NCBI GenBank assembly: GCA_028287785.1 | Contig: JAQBOZ010000005.1 | Coordinates: 62,001-126,000, forward strand | Direction: 5' to 3' | Source of the DNA: Chlorobiota bacterium | GTDB taxonomy: Bacteria; Bacteroidota; Ignavibacteria; OLB7 | Length of the DNA: 64,000 bases | Part shown: positions 36,665 to 45,618 of the stretch, in pieces | Layout of the letters: the number at the start of each line of letters is the position of its first letter | How positions within the stretch are numbered: position 1 is the stretch's first letter | Translations under genes and position numbers: made by a program | Notes under the pieces: model-generated | What the model was told of the DNA's origin: nothing | Databases searched by the model: none | What the model saw: the letters and a program-made list of their open reading frames with translations, nothing else

Positions 36665-36716
36665 TCGATAACGCGCACATGGCCCCGCGATTCCTGAAAA
36701 TTCATAACTTCACGGA

Positions 36717-38477
36717 ATGAATCGATTCCGTCCGCGGCTTGCTGAATTGTTGCGCTCTCTCCTTCCTCTCCGGGGAACCGTTCAGGTTCTGATCGTGATC
36801 GCGGCCACGCCCATTCTCTCGCTCCTCTGCTCCTGCGCCGGCGGCCAGGGGACACCTCCGCCGGGCGGGCCGGCCGATTCAATTCCTCCCGCCATCATCT
36901 CCACGATTCCCGGAAACGGCACCCTGAATTTTCATGGGCAAAGCATTTTCGTGGAGTTCAGCGAATATCTGGAGGAGTCGAACATCGCGCAGGCGATCGT
37001 GATCACCCCCATTCCCGCCGAGCCGCCCACGCTGGACTGGAGCGGAACCACGCTGGAACTCGCGTTCCGCAAGCCGCTGCTGGAGAATCGCACCTACGCC
37101 GTCACATTCGGATCGGGGATCACCGATCTTGCCCGCAACAGGCTCGGCACCCCCTTTACGCTCCGCTTCTCCACCGGCGACAGGATCGACAGCGGAAGGA
37201 TTCAGGGGCGGGTGATCAACAGCTCGAAGGTCCGCGCGAAGGCGTTTGTCTTCGCCTACCTGATCCCGGCGGACTCCGCGCGGTTCAGCGATACGCTCCG
37301 TCCCGATTCGGTCCGTCCCGACTTCATTGGCCCGGTCGGGGATGATGGGACGTTTACGCTTGAGGGCCTTCCGATGGGGAACTTCAGGCTGCTGGCGGTG
37401 GTCGATGACGCGGGCGATCAGATCTTCACCCCCGGCCAGGATGCAATCGGCCTGCCGATCGGGGATGTCCGGGTGGTTTCAGCGGAGAAGCCCGTGACCG
37501 GCGTCGCCATCAGGCTCCGCCCGGCCGCCGATGATATGACGCCCCCCGCGCTCTACTCCGCCAGCTCCATCGCCCGCACGCGAAGCGAAATCCGATTCAG
37601 CGAACCGATCGACACCGCGGTGATCCTCCCGCGGAACTTCGAGCTGACGGCGGGGGGAGCGAGCGTGCCGGTCAGCGCGGCCTACAGGTCGGCGGCAAAC
37701 AGGCTGGCGGTGCAGCTTATCCATGCCCCGCTCGCGGCCGGCGCCGAGGCAACGATCCACGCAACCAACCTCCGCGACACGATCGGCAACCCGATGCCCG
37801 ACAGCGCATCCACCGGAAAATTCACAGTGACCGGCGGGATCGATACGATTCCCCCGTCGCTGCTGCCGCTTGAAATCGACAGCGCGCACGCCTATACATT
37901 CCCGGACTCCATCCGGCTCCGGTTCGACGAAGGGGTGGGGGCGTCGAGCCTGGAGGGGGCCGTGAGCCTGAGGGATACGGCCGGGCCGCGCGCCGCGTTC
38001 AGGACAACGATGATATCGCCGGTGGAGCTGATCGCCCGGCCGATCGACACGCTCTACGGCGCGGCGCGGGGGGTGGTGGAGATCAACCTGGAACGATTCA
38101 CGGACCTGGCCGGCAACCGACGCGATTCGATTGTGAAGGTGATGGTGCCGATAGGACAGACCAGACAGAATGGGACGTTGCAGGGATCGATCACCGACTC
38201 GGCGGCGCCGGGCGTGGCGCATGTGATCGTGGCGCGGGGAACAACCAGCGGCGTGGAATACCGGAAGCGTGGGATAAAGGCGGGACCGTGGGAGTTTACC
38301 GGGCTCCCGGAGGGGGAATACGAGATCAGCGCCTTCCGCGACAGCGACGGCAACGGCGAGTACAACTACGGATCGGCGGTCCCCTACCGCCCGGCGGAAC
38401 TCTTTATCGCCTGGAGCGGCCCGGTCAGGGTCCGCCCCAGATGGATCACCAACAGGATCGATCTGATGTTCCGGTAG
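36717..38477 (+). CDS. Lipoprotein with Big_5 (SbsA-type Ig-like) domains
   Basis: A 586-residue lipoprotein. A late hydrophobic segment ends in the lipobox LLCSC (about residue 40). The next stretch, GGPADSIPPAIISTIPGNG, with VEFSEYLEESNI and TYAVTFGSGITDLARN, is the standard opening of Bacteroidota Ig-like 'Big_5' lipoproteins. A second Big_5-like unit follows near residue 275 (DMTPPALYSASSI... EIRFSEPIDT) and a third near 380. The C-terminus contains a carboxypeptidase-regulatory-like segment (GPWEFTGLPEGEYEISAFRD). It is probably displayed on the cell envelope; no enzymatic role is visible. Confidence 0.85.
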   Translation: MNRFRPRLAELLRSLLPLRGTVQVLIVIAATPILSLLCSCAGGQGTPPPGGPADSIPPAIISTIPGNGTLNFHGQSIFVEFSEYLEESNIAQAIVITPIPAEPPTLDWSGTTLELAFRKPLLENRTYAVTFGSGITDLARNRLGTPFTLRFSTGDRIDSGRIQGRVINSSKVRAKAFVFAYLIPADSARFSDTLRPDSVRPDFIGPVGDDGTFTLEGLPMGNFRLLAVVDDAGDQIFTPGQDAIGLPIGDVRVVSAEKPVTGVAIRLRPAADDMTPPALYSASSIARTRSEIRFSEPIDTAVILPRNFELTAGGASVPVSAAYRSAANRLAVQLIHAPLAAGAEATIHATNLRDTIGNPMPDSASTGKFTVTGGIDTIPPSLLPLEIDSAHAYTFPDSIRLRFDEGVGASSLEGAVSLRDTAGPRAAFRTTMISPVELIARPIDTLYGAARGVVEINLERFTDLAGNRRDSIVKVMVPIGQTRQNGTLQGSITDSAAPGVAHVIVARGTTSGVEYRKRGIKAGPWEFTGLPEGEYEISAFRDSDGNGEYNYGSAVPYRPAELFIAWSGPVRVRPRWITNRIDLMFR

Positions 38478-38479
38478 TC

Positions 38480-38532
38480 CTGCGCGGGGCGATGCCCCGC
38501 GCAGCAGGGGTTGCGCCCCTCCGGGGCTTGAA
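38480..38532. repeat. GC-rich hairpin repeat, family 2
   Basis: TGCGCGGGGC-GAT-GCCCCGCGCA and GCCCCTCCGGGGC lie between the converging Big_5 gene and the small gene at 38546. The position suits a bidirectional terminator. Confidence 0.8.
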
Positions 38533-38545
38533 GGGAACGGCTTTG

Positions 38546-38866
38546 TCAGGCCGTTTCGTCGGAATCGGCAGACTTCTTTTCCCCATCATCATCATCGCTC
38601 TCCGACGGAATCTTCGAGGACATGGACTCCATCACCTTCGGCCAGAGAAACTGGAAGACGCTCTTCTGATCGGTCTCCATCTCGCTCAACACCTCCTCGC
38701 TCGATCGCTCCTCCAGCTTTGCACGGATGATGGCCTGATTGCGGAGCATCACCTCCAGATACGACTGCGTGGTCGCGATCTCCTCCAGGATGGTCCAGAG
38801 CAGCGTGGCGCTATCTCCCTTCGGCGTTTCGGGCTGCTGCTTCGATCCTTCATTCTCCGATGTCAT
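38546..38866 (-). CDS. Small acidic hypothetical protein
   Basis: A 106-residue soluble protein from the ATG at 38866 (an upstream ATG at 38887 adds seven residues). The middle is helical and coiled-coil-like (LLWTILEEIATTQSYLEVML, then NQAIIRAKLEERSSEEVL). The tail is very acidic (ESDDDDGEKKSADSDE). No family was recognised. It lies about 40 bases downstream of the large secreted protein gene, possibly in one transcript. Confidence 0.6.
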   Translation of the reverse strand: MTSENEGSKQQPETPKGDSATLLWTILEEIATTQSYLEVMLRNQAIIRAKLEERSSEEVLSEMETDQKSVFQFLWPKVMESMSSKIPSESDDDDGEKKSADSDETA

Positions 38867-38909
38867 GCTGATTCCTCGCTTGTTCAATTATTTTTTGGGG
38901 TACGGGGGG

Positions 38910-41030
38910 TTATCGTGCAAGCAGCACCGTCCCCGTCCGGCTCCAGTCGCCGGAAACGATGCGGTAGAAGTAGAGGCCGGATGGGAGGCCAACCGGGTTC
39001 CATACGATGCTGTGACGCCCGGCCGGCTGATAGCCGTTGACGAGGGCCCCCACCTGCTCCCCCCGTTCGTTGAAGATCGTGAGCGCGGTGGGGCCATCCA
39101 GGCCGAGCGAGTAGATGATCTCCGTGGCGCCGTACGTGGGATCGGGCCGCGCCCTGTTGATCTGATAGGGATCGCCGGTCGCCACGATCAGCCGGTTTCT
39201 CGATCCGCAGACCGGAAGCCTGATAAAGCCATCCTGCGCCAGCGGGACCACGCAGGGAATGCCGGGCACATGAAGATCGAGCTTCAGCGCCGAGGAATCG
39301 GCCGAATCAAGGAACGTGAGGAACCGGAGCATGAGAAGATTTCCCGTGCCCGAGAGAGTCCGCCCCCGCGGAGCTGTAAACCGCGCGGAGAGCGTCCCGG
39401 CCCCCGCATCATTCCGAAGCGAATCGACGCTCCAGCCGTTCAGGAGCGCGCCGGCCAGCAGCACGGTATCCAGCCGGAGCATGCCGGGGGTATATCGCAA
39501 TGAGAAATCGAGCTCGTGGAGCGCGGCCATATCGACGGGGCTTTCAAGGCGGACGGCGACCAGCACCGTATCGCCGGGGGATGCCGTGTAGTCGGTGGCG
39601 ATGCGCGTCCGGATCTCACCTCGCGGAAGCACCGTCAGCGTCCGCTCAACAGTGGACGTGCCGACCGGATTGGTGACGGCAAGGCGGATCGGATAGCTGC
39701 CGGGGGTATCGTACCGAAGCTCCGGCGGAATGCGGTCGCTCCAGGCAGCCGGGCTGCCGCCGGGGAACGACCAGGCCCAGCCCGTGGGACCGTTGGTGCT
39801 CCGGTCGGTGTATTGAACGCTCTCCCCGGCGCAGATGGTATCAGGCCCGGTGAAGCTGACGGCGGGGCCGCCGCAGAGGAGATTGCCATTCACGAAATAG
39901 CTTTCGATCAGGTTCGGCAGCCCGTAGACGGAACGCCCCCTGGGGCCGAGATCGAGCGCGTTGAAGCGGTAATCGCAGGCGGTCCCCGATGCGTTCGGGT
40001 TGACTATCGCCCCGATCCAGCGGCTCGGGTTCCGAGCGTGATAGATGCGCCCGTCCGGCGCAAGCTGAAGCATGCCGTAGGTATCGTAATTCTTCACATC
40101 GGTCGAGTCCGAGATCAGCACCTCCGTGGCCGCGATGGCGGCGGAATCGGCGCCGCGAACATCGTACTGCACAAGTTGATTCGGCTCGGCGGAGATATAG
40201 AGTTTGCCGTTATCGGGGGAGAAGCTGGCGCCGTACGGATAGCCGTCGACGGCGATCGTTATCGGATTGGAGATGATGCCGGTGGCGGGATCGAAATCGA
40301 AGAGCTGCGCGATCCGCATATCGTACAGAAGCACGGCAAGCCGCCTGCCGTCCGGCGACGGCTTCATGACGCCGATGGAGCCGACCCCCGGTAACGCCGC
40401 GTGATCCTGATGAACGATGCCGATACTGGAGATCACCGGCGGCGCGAGCCCCGTATCGGAGAGGCGCCACGCGTAGAAGCCATCGCTCCCCCAGCCATGC
40501 GCCAGTATCCAGTAGGAGCAGCCATCGGAGTTGCGGACCGTTGTCAGCTTTTCGGCGGCGGAATCGAGTATCCTGATGTTCTTCCTCGTCACCGCGCCGC
40601 GGCCGCCATCGAGCCGCATATCGATCAGCGAGTAGTTGATCCCCAGGTTCGGCAGGTGATCGTAGGCGCCGGCATCGGCGGTGAAGAGATAGTACCCCCT
40701 GTCATCCCCCGGCTTCGGAACGATCAGCGCCGATTGCGTGCTGGTGGGGTTTCCCCTGAGGCTGTCGCCGTTGAGCATCACCACATTATCCTTCCGGCGG
40801 ACCCTTACGCCATCGGTGTAGAACAGGAGCGCGCCGGTACTCCTGTCGGCGATGCTGGCGCTCCCCTCCTCCTCCTTCAACACGCAATCGATGCTGACGG
40901 GGGCGGGCCCGTTGAAATCTATTCCGGCACCGAAGCCGAAGCACCAGACGTTGAACTCCTTCTGCGCGCTACAGATGCGCGGAAGGAGGAGCAGCGCAAG
41001 CACGAAAAGAGATATCGCGAAGCTCTTCAT
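38910..41030 (-). CDS. Large secreted protein: beta-propeller-like, PKD and type IX sorting domains
   Basis: A 706-residue exported protein from the ATG at 41030 (signal MKSFAISLFVLALLLLPRIC). Residues about 25-370 contain WD/PD40-like propeller strands (GVMKPSPDGRRLAVLLYDMR; YGASFSPDNGKLYISAEPNQ; YGMLQLAPDGRIYHARNPSR). Next is a PKD domain (VSFTGPDTICAGESVQYTDR... GWAWSFPGG... YDTPGSYPIRLAVTNPVG), then a cohesin-like stretch (GDTVLVAVRLESPVDMAAL). A Por tail follows (LTIFNERGEQVGALVNGY, GLPSGLYFYRI). The layout is common for gliding or adhesion-type surface proteins of Bacteroidota. Confidence 0.85.
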   Translation of the reverse strand: MKSFAISLFVLALLLLPRICSAQKEFNVWCFGFGAGIDFNGPAPVSIDCVLKEEEGSASIADRSTGALLFYTDGVRVRRKDNVVMLNGDSLRGNPTSTQSALIVPKPGDDRGYYLFTADAGAYDHLPNLGINYSLIDMRLDGGRGAVTRKNIRILDSAAEKLTTVRNSDGCSYWILAHGWGSDGFYAWRLSDTGLAPPVISSIGIVHQDHAALPGVGSIGVMKPSPDGRRLAVLLYDMRIAQLFDFDPATGIISNPITIAVDGYPYGASFSPDNGKLYISAEPNQLVQYDVRGADSAAIAATEVLISDSTDVKNYDTYGMLQLAPDGRIYHARNPSRWIGAIVNPNASGTACDYRFNALDLGPRGRSVYGLPNLIESYFVNGNLLCGGPAVSFTGPDTICAGESVQYTDRSTNGPTGWAWSFPGGSPAAWSDRIPPELRYDTPGSYPIRLAVTNPVGTSTVERTLTVLPRGEIRTRIATDYTASPGDTVLVAVRLESPVDMAALHELDFSLRYTPGMLRLDTVLLAGALLNGWSVDSLRNDAGAGTLSARFTAPRGRTLSGTGNLLMLRFLTFLDSADSSALKLDLHVPGIPCVVPLAQDGFIRLPVCGSRNRLIVATGDPYQINRARPDPTYGATEIIYSLGLDGPTALTIFNERGEQVGALVNGYQPAGRHSIVWNPVGLPSGLYFYRIVSGDWSRTGTVLLAR

Positions 41031-41244
41031 CGATTGTTCGCCGTGACAAGGTTCATGGGCTGAACGAAGGCCGGAGCTGATCCGGACATGGGACATCCCC
41101 CGCGCCGGGTGGAACCGCCGCGGGAAGCCGTCAATTTAACATTCCATTCACGGGATAACAGCGCGGTTTGTTGGCAGACCCTTGAACAACGTTATCTGCG
41201 GCGTGGTGAATCGAACAATACAACCACCCCATGCAGAAACTATG

Positions 41245-41332
41245 GCGCCCCTCCGGGGCTTGAGGAAGCTGCTTTCTTCTTCAAGCCCCGGAGGGGCGCA
41301 ATCCCTGGTGCGCGGGGCAACGCCCTGCGCCC
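41245..41332. repeat. GC-rich hairpin repeat, family 2 (facing pair, perfect 19-bp arms)
   Basis: GCGCCCCTCCGGGGCTTGA at 41245-41263 is exactly complementary to TCAAGCCCCGGAGGGGCGC at 41281-41299. The remainder, GTGCGCGGGGCAACGCCCTG, is the usual left palindrome in inverted orientation. It lies between two secreted-protein genes in the same direction. Confidence 0.85.
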
Positions 41333-41395
41333 AGGGTCGAGAGAGAGAGGCTCGACCACCGGGCGCCGGATATACGATAACGAACCGATCGAAGC

Positions 41396-43555
41396 CTAGT
41401 GAACGATCGTCAGCGAGCGGCTGAGGTTCACATTCATCCCCTGGACTTTCACGAAGTAGATCCCGCTTCCGAGACCCTCCGTCCGCAGGTTGATGATGTT
41501 GGTCCCATCCACCGTCTCGATGTTCCGGGCAAGCACCTGCTCGCCGGCGGCGTTCACCAGCATCAGGCGGGCACTGCCGTTGCCGGCGGTAAAGCTCAGC
41601 GTCACCTGGCTGCTTGCCGGGTTTGGAAGAGCGGTGAGCGATGTTCCGGCAACTGCCTCCGTCGGCACGCCGCTGACCCCCTCGACTCTGGTCAGGCTGA
41701 CGTTCACATTCGGCATCTTAATGCCGATCGTGATGGTCTGGATGGAGCCGGTGAATCCGATCCTGTCGACCTGCACCGTATAGATTCCATCGCTCAGATT
41801 GTCGATCTGGAACATGCCGGCGGCGTCGGTAACGGCATATCCGCTCACCGTGGACTGATCATCGATAACATAGACCAGCGCTCCCTGAAGAGGCTTTGAT
41901 CCCTGAAGGCCGGCGTCATCACGCTTCGCCCGGCCCCCGCCCTCGCTGACCGAACCACGGAGGTGGCTGGAGCCGTGATGACCATTCTCCTCGTCGAGCT
42001 TGATCTCGATCCCGGTGGTCATCGATGTCCCCGTGACGGTAAGCTGCGTGGCATCCTGCCAGCTCCGCTCCGCCTTGTGATTCTGGCGATAGTATCCCGG
42101 AACGCTGCTGCTGTCGTATGCCGTGGCGAACAGGATGTAGGTGCCCGGCGTCAGGTTCGTAAAGCTGAAGCTGCCGTTGGGAGCGCCCGATTGATCCACG
42201 TACGCGATATGCCCGTTGGCAACGGAATAGGCGGTGATGATCCCGCTCAGCAGGTTGTTGTTCTTGGAGACCAGCGTGCCGGAGATCGTGTTGTTGTAGA
42301 CGATATTCGGCAGCAGATCGAAGTTGAGCGTGCGGACGGCTCCGCCGGTCGTGCGAATCCGCGTGGCCTCCCCGAGCGTGGCGACGTGATCGTAGTACTG
42401 GCTGAGAAGAGCGCCGCTGAGAGGAACGGCCTGCACGATGTAGGTGTTGAAGGCATCAACGAGGACGCTGTAGTGTCCGTTGGAATCGGTCGTCACATCG
42501 TAATCATGGCCGCCCAGGCTATCCTGCTGCCTGAAGTGGATAGTGGCGGTAACCGGCATGCCGTCCGAGGCGCGCCGCACCTGCCCGGAGACGGAGTCCA
42601 CCACGGAACTGACAACATGATAGACATCGAAGTTCATATGAGCCGAATCACCGCACTTGCCCGATACGCCACTATTCGCGGTGTATACCGTGGGGCCGGT
42701 GACCGTAACTCTGTAGGTGCCGGCCGGGCCGGTGAAGTGATACTGGCCGTTGGTAAAGTCCGTGGATATCACGGGCTGGCCGCCGGCGCTGTCGTACGGA
42801 ACGGCGGTAATCCTTCCGGCGGGAACCAGGGAATGGTCATTGGCATAGCGCACCTCACCATAGAATGTCAGGCAGTTCAGCACCGGGTTGGGAAGCACGA
42901 AGAGCGCCAACGATTTCTCAAGCTGCACAACCGAATTATTCGCCAGGTATGCGATGACATACACCTTGTAGGCACCGGTACGGTACGGATGCCAGCGGAA
43001 CAGCCCGGTAGTGGCGTCGATCGTCATCCCGACCTCCGGATTGGAGAGCCTGTACTGGATCACGTCCCCCTGATGCGAGGAGACGGCATGAAACTGAAAC
43101 TGATAGTCGACGCCTCCCAGCGTGCTATCCTGGGTTGCTGATACAAAGCTGATCACCTGCGTGTACACGTGCACGGTGACGCTGTTGCTGGCCGGGCTCT
43201 CCTGGTTTCCGCTGACCGCCTTCACGTAGAACGAATACGTCCCGTCCGGGAGCGTAGCGGAATAGTAGCCCATGCCGTTGGAGTCGGCCACGGTGGCGAT
43301 CTTCGCGTAGGTGGGATGGAGGCTGTCCGCCCCGTCCGCCTGATAGACATTGTAGCTGCCGCCGCTGGGGTTCAACGAATCGCCGTTGAACCACATAAGC
43401 TGGACGTATCCCGGGCCGGGATTACCGGCGACAAACCAGCCGCGAAAACCGGCGGGAGTTCCGGGTGTCGTCGCCATCGCCGTGGCACCTCCGATCAGAA
43501 GGAGCGCCAGCATCACGAAGAGCGATCGATGCAATGAAAGTCTGTTCTTGCTCAT
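41396..43555 (-). CDS. Large secreted protein with carboxypeptidase-regulatory-like repeats and type IX sorting domain
   Basis: A 719-residue exported protein. The ATG at 43555 follows AAGGA and opens a signal peptide (SLFVMLALLLIGGATAMA). An FN3-like domain (PAGFRGWFVAGNPGPGYVQL... SYNVYQADG) and a cadherin/He_PIG-like putative Ig domain (QFQFHAVSSHQGDVIQYRL... GLFRWHPYRTG) come first. At least four carboxypeptidase-regulatory-like beta-sandwiches follow (FYGEVRYANDHSLVPAGRIT; SGQVRRASDGMPVTATIHF; ISGTLVSKNNNLLSGIITA; LQGALVYVIDDQSTVSGYAV). The C-terminus (LTALPNPASSQVTLSFTAGN... GSGIYFVKVQ) is a Por secretion tail. It is likely an adhesive surface protein. Confidence 0.87.
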   Translation of the reverse strand: MSKNRLSLHRSLFVMLALLLIGGATAMATTPGTPAGFRGWFVAGNPGPGYVQLMWFNGDSLNPSGGSYNVYQADGADSLHPTYAKIATVADSNGMGYYSATLPDGTYSFYVKAVSGNQESPASNSVTVHVYTQVISFVSATQDSTLGGVDYQFQFHAVSSHQGDVIQYRLSNPEVGMTIDATTGLFRWHPYRTGAYKVYVIAYLANNSVVQLEKSLALFVLPNPVLNCLTFYGEVRYANDHSLVPAGRITAVPYDSAGGQPVISTDFTNGQYHFTGPAGTYRVTVTGPTVYTANSGVSGKCGDSAHMNFDVYHVVSSVVDSVSGQVRRASDGMPVTATIHFRQQDSLGGHDYDVTTDSNGHYSVLVDAFNTYIVQAVPLSGALLSQYYDHVATLGEATRIRTTGGAVRTLNFDLLPNIVYNNTISGTLVSKNNNLLSGIITAYSVANGHIAYVDQSGAPNGSFSFTNLTPGTYILFATAYDSSSVPGYYRQNHKAERSWQDATQLTVTGTSMTTGIEIKLDEENGHHGSSHLRGSVSEGGGRAKRDDAGLQGSKPLQGALVYVIDDQSTVSGYAVTDAAGMFQIDNLSDGIYTVQVDRIGFTGSIQTITIGIKMPNVNVSLTRVEGVSGVPTEAVAGTSLTALPNPASSQVTLSFTAGNGSARLMLVNAAGEQVLARNIETVDGTNIINLRTEGLGSGIYFVKVQGMNVNLSRSLTIVH

Positions 43556-43728
43556 AGGATGATGTCCTTGGAGAATGAGTCCTGATAATGTTGTTCTGTC
43601 TGGCCTGACATGTCGAGAACCAGTCGTGATATCCGTCCTCCGGCCCGTGCGGGCCGGCCATGCCCGCCCCCCGTCGGGCGCGGACCGTTCAACCAATGGA
43701 ATCACGGAGACTTATTCCAGAGGATCTG

Positions 43729-44568
43729 CTACTTGTTGCCGCCGTTCGGGCTGATCCGGATGCGGGCGTTGAGCTTCAGCGTATCGATCTTCGGCTTCTC
43801 GGGGCGGTCCGGAGCATCGGCATCGCCGATACCACCGCTGCGGTTTCCATTCTCCACGGACGCTGCGCCCGCGCTGTTCCGCTTCTCGCGGAGAGCGGCC
43901 GGGCGGCTGGCGGGGCTGATCTCCCGCGGCGAATCCGCCCGTTCCGTCTGCGCGCCGCGGGCCGCGTCGGCAGACGCTGGAAGTGCTGTCGCGGAGCGGC
44001 CATGCGATCCCGGCGCGGCCTCCGATTTCACGGCTGATGGCGTGGCCGGTCCGGCGGCCGGAGCCGATCCCCGAGCACCTCCGCCGGTAACCGCATCTCC
44101 CGATGGGATCGATGCGGGGCTGGAGTTTGCCGGAGCCGGCTGCGCGGAGATCGCCGGAACCCGATTCGAATCATCGGAGGGGATCAGCATCACGCTCCCG
44201 ACCGCAACCGCGACCGCCACGGCTGCGGCGATCAGCCACTGCGCCGGGCCGAACCCGAGACGGCCGGCAACCCGTGCAATGCCCGAACCGTCCGGCAGGG
44301 AGGCGGATGGGGAAGGCCGGGGCACCGGCTGGTTGACAGGAGCGGCAACCGCGAGCATCGCGGCCATCTTCAGCCGAAGCCCGGTATGCTCGGAGGCAAC
44401 CCCCTCGCGATCCTTCCGAAAGGCGCTCTCCACGGTCTTCTGCGCCTGGAGATCGTGCCGAAGCTCCTTGTCGAGAGCCACCTGAAGGAAGAAATCCCCC
44501 TCCTCCGATGATGTCATCTCCCCCGACAGATAGCGCTGGATCAAAAGTTCTCGTTCAGAGCGTGTCAT
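43729..44568 (-). CDS. Probable anti-sigma factor, single-span membrane protein
   Basis: A 279-residue protein. The cytoplasmic N-terminus (SERELLIQRYLSGEMTSSEE) resembles the start of anti-sigma/zf-HC2-like regulators but without zinc ligands. One membrane helix (about residues 109-130) is followed by a long low-complexity Ala/Ser/Pro/Gly region outside and a short C-terminal motif (DTLKLNARIRISPNGGNK). It overlaps the sigma gene by four bases (ATGA), the usual sigma/anti-sigma arrangement, and would hold the ECF sigma factor at the membrane until a signal arrives. Confidence 0.78.
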   Translation of the reverse strand: MTRSERELLIQRYLSGEMTSSEEGDFFLQVALDKELRHDLQAQKTVESAFRKDREGVASEHTGLRLKMAAMLAVAAPVNQPVPRPSPSASLPDGSGIARVAGRLGFGPAQWLIAAAVAVAVAVGSVMLIPSDDSNRVPAISAQPAPANSSPASIPSGDAVTGGGARGSAPAAGPATPSAVKSEAAPGSHGRSATALPASADAARGAQTERADSPREISPASRPAALREKRNSAGAASVENGNRSGGIGDADAPDRPEKPKIDTLKLNARIRISPNGGNK

Positions 44569-45227
44569 TCTTCGTTCTCCCTGTTGCTTTCACTCCCCTT
44601 CCCACCGTTCTCCTCCTTGTTTTCATCGAGCCCGATATATGCCGATATGATCCTTCCAAGCTGCATCCTCCCGCGCCACGCCCGCGTCCGCACGGCTCCC
44701 ACCGGCTCCCCCAGCATCTCCGCGATCTCATCGAAGCGATAGCCGGAGTAGGCGTTGAGGATAAGCACGTCGCGCTGGGAATCGGGAAGCCGCGCAAGAG
44801 CGGCAACCACAAGCTCCTCGTTGTGCGACATCTCGCTGCCGGCGGAGCTGGGGTGATGCTGCTCCGGGAGATCATCCAGCGATGCGGTGTTGCGTCGATC
44901 ACGGATATGGTTCAGGCTCAGGTTGCGCGCCATCCTTACCATGAACCCGACCGGGTTTATCACCGCGTCGCGACCGTCGGCCCGCAGCCTGATCACCCTC
45001 TCCCAGAGATCCTGCACCAGATCCTCCGCCTCCCGCTCGTTGCCGACGAACTTGAGGCAGTACATGTAGAGCCGGTGCGTATGCCGGTCGAACAGCTCCA
45101 TGAAGGCCGCGTCATCCCCCGCCATAAAGCGGGCGAAGAGCTGCTCGTCGTTGCCGAGCGGCTTCGACGCCTTTGTCTCATTGTTCTTCGCCACGAGGTT
45201 CTCAACCGATGCCATTGTTTCTCTCAT
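44565..45227 (-). CDS. ECF-type RNA polymerase sigma factor
   Basis: A 220-residue sigma-70 family factor with only regions 2 and 4. Region 2 is DDAAFMELFDRHTHRLYMYC then EREAEDLVQDLWERVIR; region 4 is LARLPDSQRDVLILNAYSGY then RFDEIAEMLGEPVGAVRTR. It directs polymerase to a dedicated regulon. The cognate anti-sigma gene overlaps its 3' end. The start at 45227 is used here; a second ATG four codons on (45215) is possible. It is divergent from the HYDIN-type secreted protein gene at 45619, which with the downstream OmpA gene may be among its targets. Confidence 0.92.
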   Translation of the reverse strand: MRETMASVENLVAKNNETKASKPLGNDEQLFARFMAGDDAAFMELFDRHTHRLYMYCLKFVGNEREAEDLVQDLWERVIRLRADGRDAVINPVGFMVRMARNLSLNHIRDRRNTASLDDLPEQHHPSSAGSEMSHNEELVVAALARLPDSQRDVLILNAYSGYRFDEIAEMLGEPVGAVRTRAWRGRMQLGRIISAYIGLDENKEENGGKGSESNRENEE

Positions 45228-45478
45228 CCCGGTCAGTTCTTCATCAGCCGTTCAATGCTGATCTCTGGGTTGATAACACGGAAGCTCCCGCAAACATCAC
45301 ACGCCCGCAAAAGCCATCCCGCCACGGCCTTCTTTTCAGGCATTGGCAACGGGCTTCAAAAAAAATATTTCCGGGGCGTGATGTTTGCCGAATGGATTGT
45401 GTCATATCTATGAACTATTGAACGACGCCGGCAATCATCTGCCGCCCGATCCCGTGGCGGCGCCGGCCCGACATCTTC
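45228..45478. other. Divergent intergenic region, promoter side
   Basis: This is the first 250 bases of the 390-base gap between the sigma factor and the secreted protein gene. No gene or repeat was seen; both promoters should lie here. The gap continues into the structured leader at 45479. Confidence 0.4.
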
Positions 45479-45551
45479 CGACAGGTAACCGCGGATTCCG
45501 GAGCGCACCGGAGAGCAATCCGAAATCAGTGTGTTACCTGTCGTTTTTTTT
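45479..45551 (+). promoter_or_regulatory. Terminator-like structured leader (possible attenuator) upstream of the HYDIN-type gene
   Basis: A nested stem is visible. The outer 11-bp arms are CGACAGGTAAC (45479-45489) and GTTACCTGTCG (45533-45543). The 6-bp arms are CGGATT (45492-45497) and AATCCG (45517-45522), with an innermost CCGG/CCGG pair. Eight Ts follow at once (45544-45551). The only plus-strand gene nearby starts downstream at 45619, and the upstream gene is on the other strand. As an intrinsic terminator it would therefore act on the leader of 45619 itself, that is as an attenuator. Confidence 0.6.
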
Positions 45552-45618
45552 CTCCGGGAGATCGCCGCACGGTGCGGCGCCCGGAATCGCCGGGCGTTCA
45601 TTCGGCCGGGAGATCCCA

